Numbered from the stretch's first letter, positions 45,652 through 54,706 are shown. The stretch is DNA of 64,000 nt from Neobacillus rhizophilus (GCF_018343535.1 NZ_JAGYPF010000002.1:336103-400102); one strand, 5' to 3'. Notes: generated by a model from the letters alone, not told the origin. Program-made: numbers and translations.

Positions 45652-45795
45652 ATGGAAACCGTTCTTGAATTCATTCGTGAAATTCTGAAGGGAATTGTGC
45701 GGGAATTAACGGCACATTTCTTTCGTAATAACGTCCTAGAAAACAAGACACCACCCTCACGCCGTCGCAAGCAAAAGGGTGGTTCGCACAAATAA
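45652..45795 (+). CDS. Small basic protein, possible type I toxin-like peptide
   Basis: A 47-residue protein. An amphipathic/hydrophobic N-terminal helix (METVLEFIREILKGIVREL) is followed by a strongly basic tail (RRRKQKGGSHK). The ATG is preceded by a very good site, GGAGGTGATAATC. The gene is followed by about 40 bases partly complementary to its own 3' end (CCACCCT-x-ACG repeated as ACCACCACCCTGACGG) and a terminator, a layout seen in some type I toxin/antisense RNA loci. It lies between two dead fetB copies. The toxin idea is inference. Confidence 0.55.
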   Translation: METVLEFIREILKGIVRELTAHFFRNNVLENKTPPSRRRKQKGGSHK

Positions 45796-45835
45796 TAGAC
45801 ACTGACAACCACCACCCTGACGGTAGCAGTTGCAG

Positions 45836-45867
45836 GGAGAAGTGTTACCAGCACTTCTCTTTTTTAA
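45836..45867. terminator. Rho-independent terminator
   Basis: GAGAAGTG-TTACCAG-CACTTCTC followed by six Ts; it ends the transcript of the 47-residue protein. Confidence 0.85.
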
Positions 45868-45918
45868 TTATATGTCTATTATATAGAAAAATATTCATTA
45901 TGGAAAGTGAGTCTATTT

Positions 45919-45937
45919 GCTATGGGGTCAGACCCCC
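45919..45937. repeat. Short palindrome GGGGTCAGACCCC
   Basis: A perfect GGGGTC-A-GACCCC palindrome. Half copies occur at 7953 (GAGGGGTCAG). It marks the start of the second fetB fragment. Confidence 0.45.
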
Positions 45938-45944
45938 ACTAAAT

Positions 45945-46213
45945 TTTTATCAAAGTGTTAACGCAAAGCATCTTACTCGAGGTCAATATAACACCCCATA
46001 CGCGCCCAATATGTCATTCCCATCAGCGGAATGATGATTGGCAATGGAATGGTGCTGGCTATCCTATTTTTTAATCGGTTTATTGCGGAGACCGAGTCCC
46101 ACCAGGACCAGACAGAACTGATCCTCTTTCTTAGAGGAACACCTAAACAGCCGTTCACACCCAGTTACCCAACGATCTTTAACAAACGCATGCAGTTAGC
46201 AAGAAGTAAATAA
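45945..46213 (+). pseudogene. fetB: Truncated fetB copy 3 with internal deletion
   Basis: It starts in TTTTTATCAAAGTGTTAACG, as in the middle of fetB, and continues through ISGMMIGNGMV-LAILFFNRF and QTELILFLRG. It loses about 200 bases after the CACCCAGTT sequence and resumes at the last 15 codons. Several frameshifts. It is a second independent derivative of fetB. Confidence 0.85.
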
Positions 46214-46271
46214 AAAACAATAAAAAGGAACTTCAGGCCAATTATTAGAGGTTTATAGTGGAGGATATTAC

Positions 46272-46937
46272 ATGACTTTAAAATACAAATGTTTAATCTT
46301 AGACCACGATGATACAGCGGTAAAAAGCACTCCAGATATACATTATCCATCCTTTGTAGAAGCTCTTAAAAATTTACGACCAAATGATGAACCTATTACC
46401 CTTGAAGAGTTTGTTAGATCCTGCTTTAATCCAGGCTTTTCTTCTTTATGTAAAGATATTATAAAATTTACAAACGCAGAGCAGCAACATCAGCAAGAGG
46501 TATGGAAAAAATATACTGAATCAACTGTACCAGACTTTTATGAGATGTTTACTGAAACAATCCAAGAGTTCAAAAGACAAGGTGGAATTGTGACGGTTGT
46601 TTCCCATTCTGAGAGAAATCGAATTGAAAGAGATTATTCTATCCATTGTGGATTTTTGCCAGATGCAGTCTTTGGGTGGGAGCTTCCTGAACATCAGAGA
46701 AAACCACATCCTTATCCAATAAAGGAAATTTTGAAACGCTTTAATCTTCAAGAAACTGAAGCACTAATGGTGGATGACTTAAAGCCTGGAATGGAGATGG
46801 CAAGGAGTTGTGATGTAGATTTTGCGGCTGCTGGATGGTCTCACAATATTCCCGAAATCAAGGAACTAATGAAATTGGAATCAAAATATTACTTTGAGAC
46901 AGTAGAACAATTCAATCAATTCGTATTAGGCAAATAA
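46272..46937 (+). CDS. HAD-superfamily hydrolase
   Basis: A 221-residue HAD phosphatase. Motif I is CLILDHDDTAVKST (DxDDT rather than DxDGT), motif II VTVVSHS, motif III RKPHPYPIKEIL (Lys) and motif IV LMVDDLKPGMEMA. A helical cap lies between motifs I and II. The substrate is probably a small phosphate ester such as phosphoglycolate. ATG follows GGAGGATATTAC. It is monocistronic between debris regions. Confidence 0.85.
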   Translation: MTLKYKCLILDHDDTAVKSTPDIHYPSFVEALKNLRPNDEPITLEEFVRSCFNPGFSSLCKDIIKFTNAEQQHQQEVWKKYTESTVPDFYEMFTETIQEFKRQGGIVTVVSHSERNRIERDYSIHCGFLPDAVFGWELPEHQRKPHPYPIKEILKRFNLQETEALMVDDLKPGMEMARSCDVDFAAAGWSHNIPEIKELMKLESKYYFETVEQFNQFVLGK

Positions 46938-46948
46938 TTTAAAACAAT

Positions 46949-47023
46949 GGGTGACAGGTACCATCCAGGTAGTCTGATTGTAGGTAAAGCTCTTCCACTT
47001 TCAGATACAGGGATGGTACCTGT
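46949..47023. repeat. Paired inverted repeat, GACAGGTACCATCC family
   Basis: GTGACAGGTACCATCC and GGATGGTACCTGTAAC face each other across about 45 bases. Half units occur at 7990 and 49833. The right unit cuts into the toxin-like remnant. Confidence 0.7.
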
Positions 47024-47158
47024 AACGTATTCACCACTTGGTAATTCTACGGTTTTCTCGATAAAGGGTACTCCTGTTTCAGGATGAAGGTCTCCATTTA
47101 AATGGTCGTTTCTTGTATCGAGATCTTCTACCTTACCAACTGTTCGAAAAAAAGCCAC
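47013..47158 (-). pseudogene. Polymorphic-toxin-like HNH module, truncated
   Basis: A GTG start behind AGGAGC opens FFRTVGKVEDLDTRNDHLNG then HPETGVPFIEKTVELPSGE. This NDHL-G--HPxTGVPFxxKTVxLPxG sequence is the beginning of the HNH-type DNase domain found at the C-terminus of LXG and related polymorphic toxins, just before the catalytic half. At GTIPV the frame runs into the inverted repeat and ends without the nuclease core. Non-functional remnant. Confidence 0.5.
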
Positions 47159-47176
47159 CTCAATTGCTCCTATCTA

Positions 47177-48103
47177 TTATTCTCTAACTAATAACAATTG
47201 TTTCATATCTTCGTAAACTAAGGAACTGCTTCCACCTGATGAATAAAAATAGATATAATAAATGCCTGCCTTTTTGGCAGCTGTGACTGGTTTGTAGCCG
47301 TTATTCCATTCCTTTATGTCTTTAATCCATACGTAATCCAGAGCTTTTCCATTTACTTTATATCGAATAGCGGCTCGATCGTTAAGCTTTAATTCTCCCT
47401 TTATAAACTCTACCTTCATCTCCATCATATCATCACTATATTTTCTTAAGTAGGTTACCTGACCAGTAAACTTGAATCTCTTTAAGTTAAGCGCAAAGTT
47501 GTTTTTTGCTTTTGTCTTGGTGGTTGCTGTTGCAGGTGTTTTAGAATATGTTTCGTTAGTTAATGTCTTTTTGGATTGCATTGGTTTCTTGAAAGTGAAA
47601 AATTGGATGAGAGATAGCTTTTTCCAGGTGTTGGGTTGCCGACGGTGTTGTTTGAGCTTTTTTATATTCGATTTTGCTTCTTCCCGATACTGCTTTCTCA
47701 AGATCGCCCGTTGGTTTCGTATTTTGGATAATGATCTGGCGTCATCCATCCTAATCATCAAGCATAAACCGCTGATGTCAAACAATGCACCCAAGAGGGA
47801 AATAACCGCAGATTCTTTCATTTTAGAATTAAACGATTTTAAAATTTCAAAATGATTATTTGTTTTAAGATTGAAGTATTCTCTTAGGAATTCTCCAACA
47901 ACATAGTCCTTATAAGAGGAGGCTTCTACTAGTTTTACCGCCATATCGTTATTCTTAACGGCCTGGCTGGTAACGAGTAAAAACAATAAATCGTTTCCAA
48001 CATAGTCGCCTGCACTTAAATCCTGAAAATACTCCTTATGAAAATTGTTTAAATACACCAAAAACCTTGAATCGTTCTGTAATTCCACTAATGCTCGCTT
48101 CAT
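47177..48103 (-). CDS. Hypothetical protein with basic linker and C-terminal beta domain
   Basis: A 308-residue protein without recognised family. The first 130 residues are helical (NNFHKEYFQDLSAGDYVGND, VISLLGALFDISGLCLMIRM). Residues 135-205 are extremely Lys/Arg/Thr-rich (QYREEAKSNIKKLKQHRRQP). The last 100 residues look like a beta-rich domain (FKFTGQVTYLRKYSDDMMEM, YYIYFYSSGGSSSLVYEDMK). ATG 48103 is chosen for GGAGG nine bases upstream. It precedes the toxin remnant on the same strand by about 20 bp, so it may be a carrier or accessory protein of a lost toxin system; this is speculation. Confidence 0.6.
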   Translation of the reverse strand: MKRALVELQNDSRFLVYLNNFHKEYFQDLSAGDYVGNDLLFLLVTSQAVKNNDMAVKLVEASSYKDYVVGEFLREYFNLKTNNHFEILKSFNSKMKESAVISLLGALFDISGLCLMIRMDDARSLSKIRNQRAILRKQYREEAKSNIKKLKQHRRQPNTWKKLSLIQFFTFKKPMQSKKTLTNETYSKTPATATTKTKAKNNFALNLKRFKFTGQVTYLRKYSDDMMEMKVEFIKGELKLNDRAAIRYKVNGKALDYVWIKDIKEWNNGYKPVTAAKKAGIYYIYFYSSGGSSSLVYEDMKQLLLVRE

Positions 48104-48466
48104 CTGCAAAATCCTCCATTATATGTAAATATATCTTAACATAAATAGGGATTCGGTACTTATTACCCATGCCTGATATAACCCGAATATTTTGGAAGAT
48201 TGATAGAGTTTTGTGAGGGTGGTCTTTTCCTTTTCATGCACGATGTGGATTCTACCAGTTAATATGATTCGATATTTCTCTGCTGCTAAAATATATACCT
48301 CTTCCTGGAATACGATCCACTGAAACCTTGCGTGATGCCTCCGAATTAAACAACTCACTACAATCATCCGTTACTATTAGAAGATAGATTTTAGTGCCAT
48401 TTGAAAATGTCTTGCCCTTTTCTCCTTATAAACAAGAAACATTCATATTACATAAAGAGGTGTGGA

Positions 48467-49744
48467 ATGAATAAATATTTTAAAAGTATTGGTTTAGTGG
48501 TCGGAGGTATTGCCGTACTTTACATTGTTCTTAAATTAATTCTATTTATTTTAGAATTAATTTTTAGGGGTGTTATAGCAGTATTTACAAGCGGAGTAAT
48601 ATATTTAGTGATTCTTTCTATAATTATTTATATATTCAGAAATCCTATCATAAGATTCTTCAAATCAATAAATGGTGAGCAAAGATATATACGAAAACCC
48701 AAACCATATGTTGTCTATGTTCCTCCGAGTAAAGATGACCAGTCTTCTAATTTTAAAAATAATATTACACAATCCAAAAGTATTGGCGAAGAAAAGCTTG
48801 CTCAGCGTACGGATAAGAAGGTAAGTGGAGAAGATTTTAAAAGAGACCGAGAAAATTCTGGTGCTCAACTAGATTTTATCAATTACGTCAAATTATTATC
48901 TTTTCAGGAAACTACATATATTCTTGATACCAACTATAAGGATTTAAGCAATAAATATCAAAATGAAGCAGGATTTGGTGAAAATGGAGCAATTGAATTT
49001 GTAGCTTCTTTATTACTAATGAAATATGATCCATCTACCCGTTATGATATAAAAAAGGGAATAGAAATGGTATTCACAAATTCTTGGGGTGCAATAGATT
49101 TTAGTGACCATCTAGATATGGTTGTACATAAAAGTAAAGTCCCATACTCCATGTGGAGTGAAGTGTATAGATACTTGAAAAATCTTACATATATTCAAAG
49201 CCATCCATGCGCAAAAAACGCTACTAAAATCTCAGTAAAATACATGGAAGTATCTGAACAAATACTAACGATTAGATATACATCGAATGGTTTATTGGAT
49301 TATACAGACATTTCACAAAAGATCAATATCATTTGTCTACATATGACCAATCAAGGTGATTATGATTTAGCCAAAAAAGGGTTGGAGCCATTATTTTTTC
49401 AAATGATAGAATTTTTCCGTGAATGTTACAAAAATAGGTTATTTAGCAATAACCAATATTGGTTTTCATATTTTGAGGTACTTTCAGATTTATTGATGAA
49501 TTTAGCAGTTTGTGAAGTTAACCTTGGTCATGATGGTGCTTGTGTAAATCATGCATCATTATCTGTTAAGATCTCAAATAATCCTAATGGGAAAATGGAT
49601 AAAGCGGGAGAATTAATTTTATACGCATTAACACATAAAGGAAATGCCATGCTTATTCATCCTAAAGACTTGTTGAAAGAGCAAATTCCTCATTTATTCT
49701 CAGAAAAAGCAAAATTACTATATGATACATTAATTTTGAATTAG
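48467..49744 (+). CDS. Two-TM membrane protein of unknown function
   Basis: A 425-residue protein. Two hydrophobic segments in the first 65 residues (IGLVVGGIAVLYIVLKLILF and VIYLVILSIIIYIF) anchor it. A charged linker (about 75-140) follows, then a 280-residue soluble helical domain (LLSFQETTYILDTNYKDLSN, FAENGAIEFVASLLLMKY-like, YALTHKGNAMLIHPKDLL). ATG 48467 follows AGAGGTGTGG; the frame is open back to 48401. An inverted repeat (CGTTGTATT/AATACAACG) right after the stop may end the transcript. No family recognised. Confidence 0.65.
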   Translation: MNKYFKSIGLVVGGIAVLYIVLKLILFILELIFRGVIAVFTSGVIYLVILSIIIYIFRNPIIRFFKSINGEQRYIRKPKPYVVYVPPSKDDQSSNFKNNITQSKSIGEEKLAQRTDKKVSGEDFKRDRENSGAQLDFINYVKLLSFQETTYILDTNYKDLSNKYQNEAGFGENGAIEFVASLLLMKYDPSTRYDIKKGIEMVFTNSWGAIDFSDHLDMVVHKSKVPYSMWSEVYRYLKNLTYIQSHPCAKNATKISVKYMEVSEQILTIRYTSNGLLDYTDISQKINIICLHMTNQGDYDLAKKGLEPLFFQMIEFFRECYKNRLFSNNQYWFSYFEVLSDLLMNLAVCEVNLGHDGACVNHASLSVKISNNPNGKMDKAGELILYALTHKGNAMLIHPKDLLKEQIPHLFSEKAKLLYDTLILN

Positions 49745-49790
49745 CGTTGTATTTTCCATAAATACAACGATTCGGGGGGTAGCCCCCACT

Positions 49791-50320
49791 CACATGGTGA
49801 ATTAAATAGTAACCAATTAGACTGCTTTGACAGGTACTACCCGAATTAGATTTCGACATACTTCTGCTGTCAAAATCAAGATAAATCCAATTGCCGGAAA
49901 GGTTCACGTAGATACTAAACAAACGTTTAGTTAAATGACAAAATTTTTGCCAGAATTAGAAGTAAAAGTCTATGAAATCAATAGTTTTTTAGCTTTTAAC
50001 CAAACGTTTGAGTGAGAAAGCAGTAGTAGATTTTTAGTGAAAATTAGCAGATTTCCAAGGTTGTGATACACCGGCCAGATATGAACAGCCGTAATCTGAC
50101 AACATGCATTAAATTTCTCCCGAAAATTGGAGCAGAAACGTTGATATATCAATATCTAGGGGCAATCTAATTAAACGTTTGTCTGATCGACAAGCATTTT
50201 CGTGATAGTAAAAGAAAAAGTCCACCAGTGGCAAGACTTTCAATCGGTTTACATAAACGTTTGTTTAGGTTGCAAAAGAGCTCAAATTTGTTGAATTACC
50301 TCGAACAATTATGGTCGCGA
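49791..50320. repeat. ~0.5-kb dispersed repeat, copy 2, with four AAACGTTT palindromes
   Basis: It begins with a 26-bp piece of the gene at 7652 (ACATGGTGAATTAAATAGTA), skips about 300 bp, then follows 7985-8480. The four palindromes are at about 49920, 50002, 50170 and 50252, at the same spacing as in copy 1 (about 80, 165 and 80 bp). The frame open in copy 1 is closed here. Confidence 0.65.
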
Positions 50321-50325
50321 ATAAT

Positions 50326-50395
50326 GGTGCATGGGGACGGTTCTCGTGCATCATTTTTCTTGTAAGTGAAACAAAAGAACCGTCCCCATGCCTCA
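50326..50395. repeat. Paired inverted REP units
   Basis: GTGCATGGGGACGGTTCTCG ... AGAACCGTCCCCATGCCTC, two facing units about 35 bases apart. The right unit supplies the stop codon of the dnaB fragment. Confidence 0.8.
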
Positions 50396-50637
50396 GTTTT
50401 CCAAATGGGTGAACAGTCCATATTCCCTTTGGAAGCCGAGTTCTATGGTGCCGGTGGGGCCGTTACGGTGCTTGGCGAGAATGACTTCAATTTTGTTTCG
50501 TTGTGGTGAGTCTTTGGTGTAGTAATCATCGCGATAAAGGAAGGCGATGAGGTCGGCATCCTGCTCGATTTGCCCGCTTTCACGGAGGTCGGAGAGAATC
50601 GGATGCTTGTCGTGGCGGCTTTCGACGCCGCGGCTAT
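50396..50637 (-). pseudogene. Truncated copy of the DnaB-like helicase gene, last 80 codons
   Basis: RGVESRHDKHPILSDLRESG to GFQREYGLFTHLEN repeats the C-terminus of the helicase at 9544 with a few substitutions. It is bordered by a REP pair on one side and fused to a metallophosphoesterase fragment on the other. Confidence 0.88.
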
Positions 50638-50868
50638 CAACAGGTCCAAGTGATGATGTATAATTCGTTAAAAGAAACGAGCGCAATCAACGCCCAAACC
50701 TGGAATGGCGGAGTTAGGAAAGAACAGCTGACATGGCTGCGCGGTGTGCTCCAAAAAGCGGCTCAATCACAAGAAAAAGTTGTTGTGTTCTCCCATATGC
50801 CCGTTTATCCTGCGAATCAGTAGATGGTTTTGGACGTGAATCCGATCGTACGTTAACGATTCGGTAGG
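50637..50868 (+). pseudogene. Truncated copy of the metallophosphoesterase gene
   Basis: It corresponds to 24660-24840 (MYNSLKET-AINAQTWNGG ... VVVFSHMPVYPAN), then skips about 200 bp and resumes at the last 16 codons (DGFGRESDRTLTIR). The frame is broken at the join by TAG. The downstream terminator was copied with it. Confidence 0.88.
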
Positions 50869-50889
50869 AGAGTTTTATCTATAATAGGT

Positions 50890-50928
50890 AAAAAGAAGTT
50901 GGTTGTAAAAAAATCAACTTCTTTTTGT
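50890..50928. terminator. Terminator copied with the metallophosphoesterase fragment
   Basis: AAAAAGAAGTTGGTTG pairs with CAACTTCTTTTT around an A-rich loop. It now acts only on read-through, upstream of the next operon. Confidence 0.75.
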
Positions 50929-51094
50929 CGTTTATTTCTGGCTCGGTTCATAACAAGCATGAATTTACATTCTATTAAAGAACCTTTATGAAATCATTAC
51001 ATTTGTTTAATACGTGTTTTACCTTTGATTTGTATGATGAAAAGTGTAAAGCAAATGCAAACAAACAAAAAACAAACTCTGGAGGGTTGTTTCG

Positions 51095-52192
51095 ATGAGA
51101 AAAGGTTCTGTTTTAACGATGGCTGCAGTAGGAGTTTTATCTGTTTCGATATTTACAGGTTGTTCAAATAAAAATGAGGACACAAAGAATGTCCAAGCTT
51201 CAAATCAAGTTTCCGTTGAAGACGTGATCAAGAATGCTAAACAAGAGGGTCAAGTAAACTCTGTCGGAATGCCGGACACATGGGCAAACTGGAAGGGGAC
51301 CTGGCAGGATCTTGATTCCAAATATGGTATTAAACATATGGATACTGATATGTCCAGTGCGGAAGAGCTGGCAAAATTTGAATCGGAGAAAGAAAATACC
51401 ACGGCAGATATTGGCGATGTTGGCGCATCCTTCGGGCCGTTAGCGGAACAAAAGGGATTAACGCTTCCGTTTAAAACTTCACATTGGGACGATGTTCCGA
51501 AATGGGCGAAGGATGATAACGGGGACTGGATGATTGGTTATACCGGAACAATTGCCTTTTTGACCGATAAAACGAATGTGAAAAATCCTCCGAAAACATG
51601 GAAGGATCTTGAAACCGGCGATTACAAGATTGCGATTGGAGACGTGTTAAAAGCGAGTCAGGCTCAATACGGTGTGTTGGCCGCGGCCTATGCAAACGGC
51701 GGGGATGAGAAGAATATTAAACCTGGTATCGATTTCTTTGCCAAGCTGGCTAAACAAGGTCGTCTTCAAACGAATAATGTCAACTTAACGGCATTAGAAA
51801 AGGGTGAAGTAGATGTAGCTATCGTTTGGGACTTCAATGGTCTTGGGTATAGGGACCAGATTGACAAGAACCGCTTTGATGTTGTCATCCCTCAGGAGGC
51901 ATCCGTTATTTCTGGATATGCATCGGTTATTAACAAATATGCCAAAAACCCAAATGCCGCCAAGCTTGCCCGTGAGTATATTTTTTCTGATGAAGGACAA
52001 GCAAACCTGGCACGCGGTTATGCTCGTCCGATCCGTGAAAATGTAAAATTGCCTGAAGATGCGAAAGCAAAATTGCTGCCAAATGACATGTACAAAAATG
52101 CGAAACCCGTATCAGATCCAAAAGCATGGGAACAAGGCATGCAGCAGTTGCTTTCATTATGGCAAGAGAAGGTGTTAATGAATGTCAAATAA
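51095..52192 (+). CDS. Family-1 extracellular substrate-binding lipoprotein
   Basis: A 365-residue binding protein. The lipobox is FTGC with the lipid-anchored Cys at residue 23. The domain begins VEDVIKNAKQEGQVNSVGMP and shows TADIGDVGASFGPLAEQKG and GEVDVAIVWDFNGLGYRDQ, as in the ferric-iron, thiamine, spermidine/putrescine and 2-aminoethylphosphonate binding proteins. ATG follows CTGGAGGGTTG. Its stop overlaps the next gene by 11 bp. With the two phosphoesterases in the same operon, the ligand is probably a phosphorylated organic compound. Confidence 0.87.
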   Translation: MRKGSVLTMAAVGVLSVSIFTGCSNKNEDTKNVQASNQVSVEDVIKNAKQEGQVNSVGMPDTWANWKGTWQDLDSKYGIKHMDTDMSSAEELAKFESEKENTTADIGDVGASFGPLAEQKGLTLPFKTSHWDDVPKWAKDDNGDWMIGYTGTIAFLTDKTNVKNPPKTWKDLETGDYKIAIGDVLKASQAQYGVLAAAYANGGDEKNIKPGIDFFAKLAKQGRLQTNNVNLTALEKGEVDVAIVWDFNGLGYRDQIDKNRFDVVIPQEASVISGYASVINKYAKNPNAAKLAREYIFSDEGQANLARGYARPIRENVKLPEDAKAKLLPNDMYKNAKPVSDPKAWEQGMQQLLSLWQEKVLMNVK

Positions 52193-53000
52193 GCTAGCTT
52201 TTATTATGCTCGATGGTCTGCGTTATGACACCGCGATTTCCCAAATGGGCTATCTGCACCATTTGATCGAAATGGGAAAAGCATCGAGATTTAAGGTCAA
52301 ATCTGAGCTGCCGAGCCTTTCCCGGCCGCTATATGAGGTGCTCTTAACAGGTACGCCGGTTTATAAAAATGGGATTACATCCAATCAAACGGTTCGGTTG
52401 TCTCATGAAGAAAGCTTGTTTCATTTAACAAACAAGGCTGGTTTAAAAAATGCGACCGCCTCTTACTACTGGGTAAGTGAATTGTATAATTCGGCGCCCT
52501 TTCATCCGATGACAGACCGAATTCAATTGAATACTGAAAAAGCCATTCAACATGGTATTTTCTACTGGGAGGACCATTATCCTGATTCCCATCTATTTTC
52601 TGATGCTAATTTTTTTATGGATCAGTATGAACCGGATTTCCTGTATGTCCACTCCATGAATATTGATAATGATGGCCATTTATTTACAGCTGATTCCAAA
52701 GAGTATCGGAATCGTGTGATTGCTGTTGATATACTATTGGCGAATATTCTTCCCAAATGGATGGAGGCAGGTTACCAGATTATTGTGACCGCCGATCATG
52801 GCATGAATCATGACGGCCAGCACGGCGGTACGACAGCAGCTGACCGAGATGTGCCATTATTTATCATCACGGATAAGATGAAGCATGGCATTTATGAAGA
52901 GGTCATTCCCCAGCTTCAAATTGCGCCTTTGGCTTGCGAGTTATTAAAAATCCAGCCATCGTCAGCCATGCAAAAGCTGTCCTTTCCGAAATTAAAATAG
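52182..53000 (+). CDS. Alkaline phosphatase superfamily phosphodiesterase
   Basis: A 272-residue enzyme of the nucleotide pyrophosphatase/phosphodiesterase-phosphopentomutase fold. Metal and nucleophile motifs: FIMLDGLRYD (first Asp), ELPSLSRPLYEVLLTGT (Ser or Thr nucleophile region), DNDGH and TADHGMNHDGQHGG. There is no signal peptide, so it works in the cytoplasm on the imported substrate. Members hydrolyse phosphodiesters, phosphomonoesters or phosphonoacetate. It overlaps the binding protein gene, which implies a direct functional link. Confidence 0.85.
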   Translation: MSNKLAFIMLDGLRYDTAISQMGYLHHLIEMGKASRFKVKSELPSLSRPLYEVLLTGTPVYKNGITSNQTVRLSHEESLFHLTNKAGLKNATASYYWVSELYNSAPFHPMTDRIQLNTEKAIQHGIFYWEDHYPDSHLFSDANFFMDQYEPDFLYVHSMNIDNDGHLFTADSKEYRNRVIAVDILLANILPKWMEAGYQIIVTADHGMNHDGQHGGTTAADRDVPLFIITDKMKHGIYEEVIPQLQIAPLACELLKIQPSSAMQKLSFPKLK

Positions 53001-53077
53001 GTGTCTTCTTTCAGGAGGCACCTTTTTCCTTAAAGGGTTTTATCAGAGTAACCACTGTCTATAAAGGAGTTTTTTCA

Positions 53078-53923
53078 TTGAAAAAAATAAATGGAATGCT
53101 TGTCGCTAGTCTCATCCCCTTTCTTTTCTTGATTCTTCTGTTCCTGTTCATTCCTTTATTTTTTATGATATATGGAAGTTTTCAAGCGGATGGGGGCACT
53201 GGTTTTTCATTCAAGCAATATCAGGAAATTTTTCAGAATGAGTATTACCGCCAAGCGTTTAAGAATAGTATTTTGATTTCGCTTTTATCCAGTTTCATAG
53301 CAACGCTCTTAGCCATTTTTGCCACCTATTCCATCACGCATTTTTCTAGTCGTATTCAAAATCGAGTGTTGATTTTTGCTAATCTAACATCCAATTTTGC
53401 AGGCATTCCGTTAGCTTTTGCCTTTATTGTTCTGTTAGGAAATAGTGGCTTATTCACCTTGCTGTTTAAGCATTTCGGCTGGGAAACGCTAAGCTCGTTT
53501 AATGTCTATTCCTGGTCTGGCCTTGTTCTTATTTATCTTTATTTTCAGCTGCCATTGGCCGTTATGCTTCTTTACCCGGTCTACCAGGGGATAAATAAGC
53601 ACTGGAAAGAAGCCGCTTCTCTGCTCGGGGCAAGCTCCACGCAGTTTTGGCTGCGGATTGGTATCCCAATTATTCTTCCAAGCATTGCCGGTACATTTAG
53701 TATTCTTTTCGCCAATGCGATGGGAGCATATGCATCCGCTTATGCGTTAACGGGAAGCACCTATAATCTGGTTACGATCCGAATTGGCGCATTGACGACT
53801 GGCGATATTTTTGCCAAGCCTGAGCTTGGCAGTGCGATTGCGGGATTATTAGGATTAACCCTTGTGGTGGCGATGCTTCTCAATGAGTGGTTAACACGCA
53901 AGGTTCGGAGGGATTTATCGTGA
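53078..53923 (+). CDS. ABC transporter permease 1 (PotB/PhnU-like)
   Basis: A 281-residue permease with six predicted membrane segments. The EAA loop is KEAASLLGASSTQFWLRIGI followed by PIILPS. TTG 53078 is the start, with AAAGGAG upstream; the frame is open further back through the previous gene's end but without a ribosome site. It overlaps the second permease by 4 bp. Confidence 0.87.
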   Translation: MKKINGMLVASLIPFLFLILLFLFIPLFFMIYGSFQADGGTGFSFKQYQEIFQNEYYRQAFKNSILISLLSSFIATLLAIFATYSITHFSSRIQNRVLIFANLTSNFAGIPLAFAFIVLLGNSGLFTLLFKHFGWETLSSFNVYSWSGLVLIYLYFQLPLAVMLLYPVYQGINKHWKEAASLLGASSTQFWLRIGIPIILPSIAGTFSILFANAMGAYASAYALTGSTYNLVTIRIGALTTGDIFAKPELGSAIAGLLGLTLVVAMLLNEWLTRKVRRDLS

Positions 53924-54705
53924 ACAAGAACCGCCCATTTTTTCATTATCTTACGATCGGAGCAGTCCTTTTATACTTGCTTGTACCGCTGCTTGGGACG
54001 CTCATTTATTCCTTCTCCACTCAATGGCATAAAACGATTTTGCCCGAGGGCTTAACATTTCACTGGTACGGGGAGCTTTTTAGTGATTCGTTATTTTTAA
54101 AAGCAATGGGACGGTCTCTCATCCTTTCAGTCGGGGCAACCATTCTTTCCCTGCTCATCATGGTTCCAGCGATCTTCTCGATTGTGGTCTACGCACCAAG
54201 GCTGGAGAAATTTATCCAGGCCCTGATTGTGTTAACGTATGCCATGCCGGGTGTGATTATTGCGGTAGGGTTAATCAGGGCTTATTCGAACAGTGGCATG
54301 CCAATGGTTGTTGTCACCGTGGGCGCCTATTTTGTTGGAATCCTCCCTTACATGTACCAGGGGACCCGAAATAGCCTGCGGAACATTCAGGCCGTTTCGC
54401 TTATGGAGGCGGCTGAAATATTAGGGGCTAGCCGATTTACCGCCTTTTTAAAAGTCATTTTACCGAATATTATGCCGGGCGTACTGGTTTCGTCGCTGCT
54501 GTCATTTTCAATCTTATTCGGGGAATTTGTGTTAGTGAATCTATTAATAGGCGGGAGCTTCGAAACCGTTCAAGTCTACTTGTATAAAAAATTGAATGTG
54601 AGCGGGCATATCGCAAGTGCCATTGTCATTTGCTATTTTATCTTAATCTCCATTCTATCTTCTATCATTGTCAAAGTAACACGGTCAAGAAAGGAGACTT
54701 TATAA
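53920..54705 (+). CDS. ABC transporter permease 2 (PotC/PhnV-like)
   Basis: A 261-residue permease with six membrane segments. The EAA loop is MEAAEILGASRFTAFLKVIL. GTG 53920 follows CGGAGGG and overlaps the stop of permease 1 (GTGA). It forms the channel with permease 1. Confidence 0.87.
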   Translation: MNKNRPFFHYLTIGAVLLYLLVPLLGTLIYSFSTQWHKTILPEGLTFHWYGELFSDSLFLKAMGRSLILSVGATILSLLIMVPAIFSIVVYAPRLEKFIQALIVLTYAMPGVIIAVGLIRAYSNSGMPMVVVTVGAYFVGILPYMYQGTRNSLRNIQAVSLMEAAEILGASRFTAFLKVILPNIMPGVLVSSLLSFSILFGEFVLVNLLIGGSFETVQVYLYKKLNVSGHIASAIVICYFILISILSSIIVKVTRSRKETL

Positions 54706-54706
54706 A

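Noticed and set aside
48119..48367. Minus-strand open frame of 82 codons upstream of the unknown basic protein
   Set aside because: No clear ribosome site and an odd hydrophobic C-terminus. It could be a small gene, but the evidence is too thin to list.
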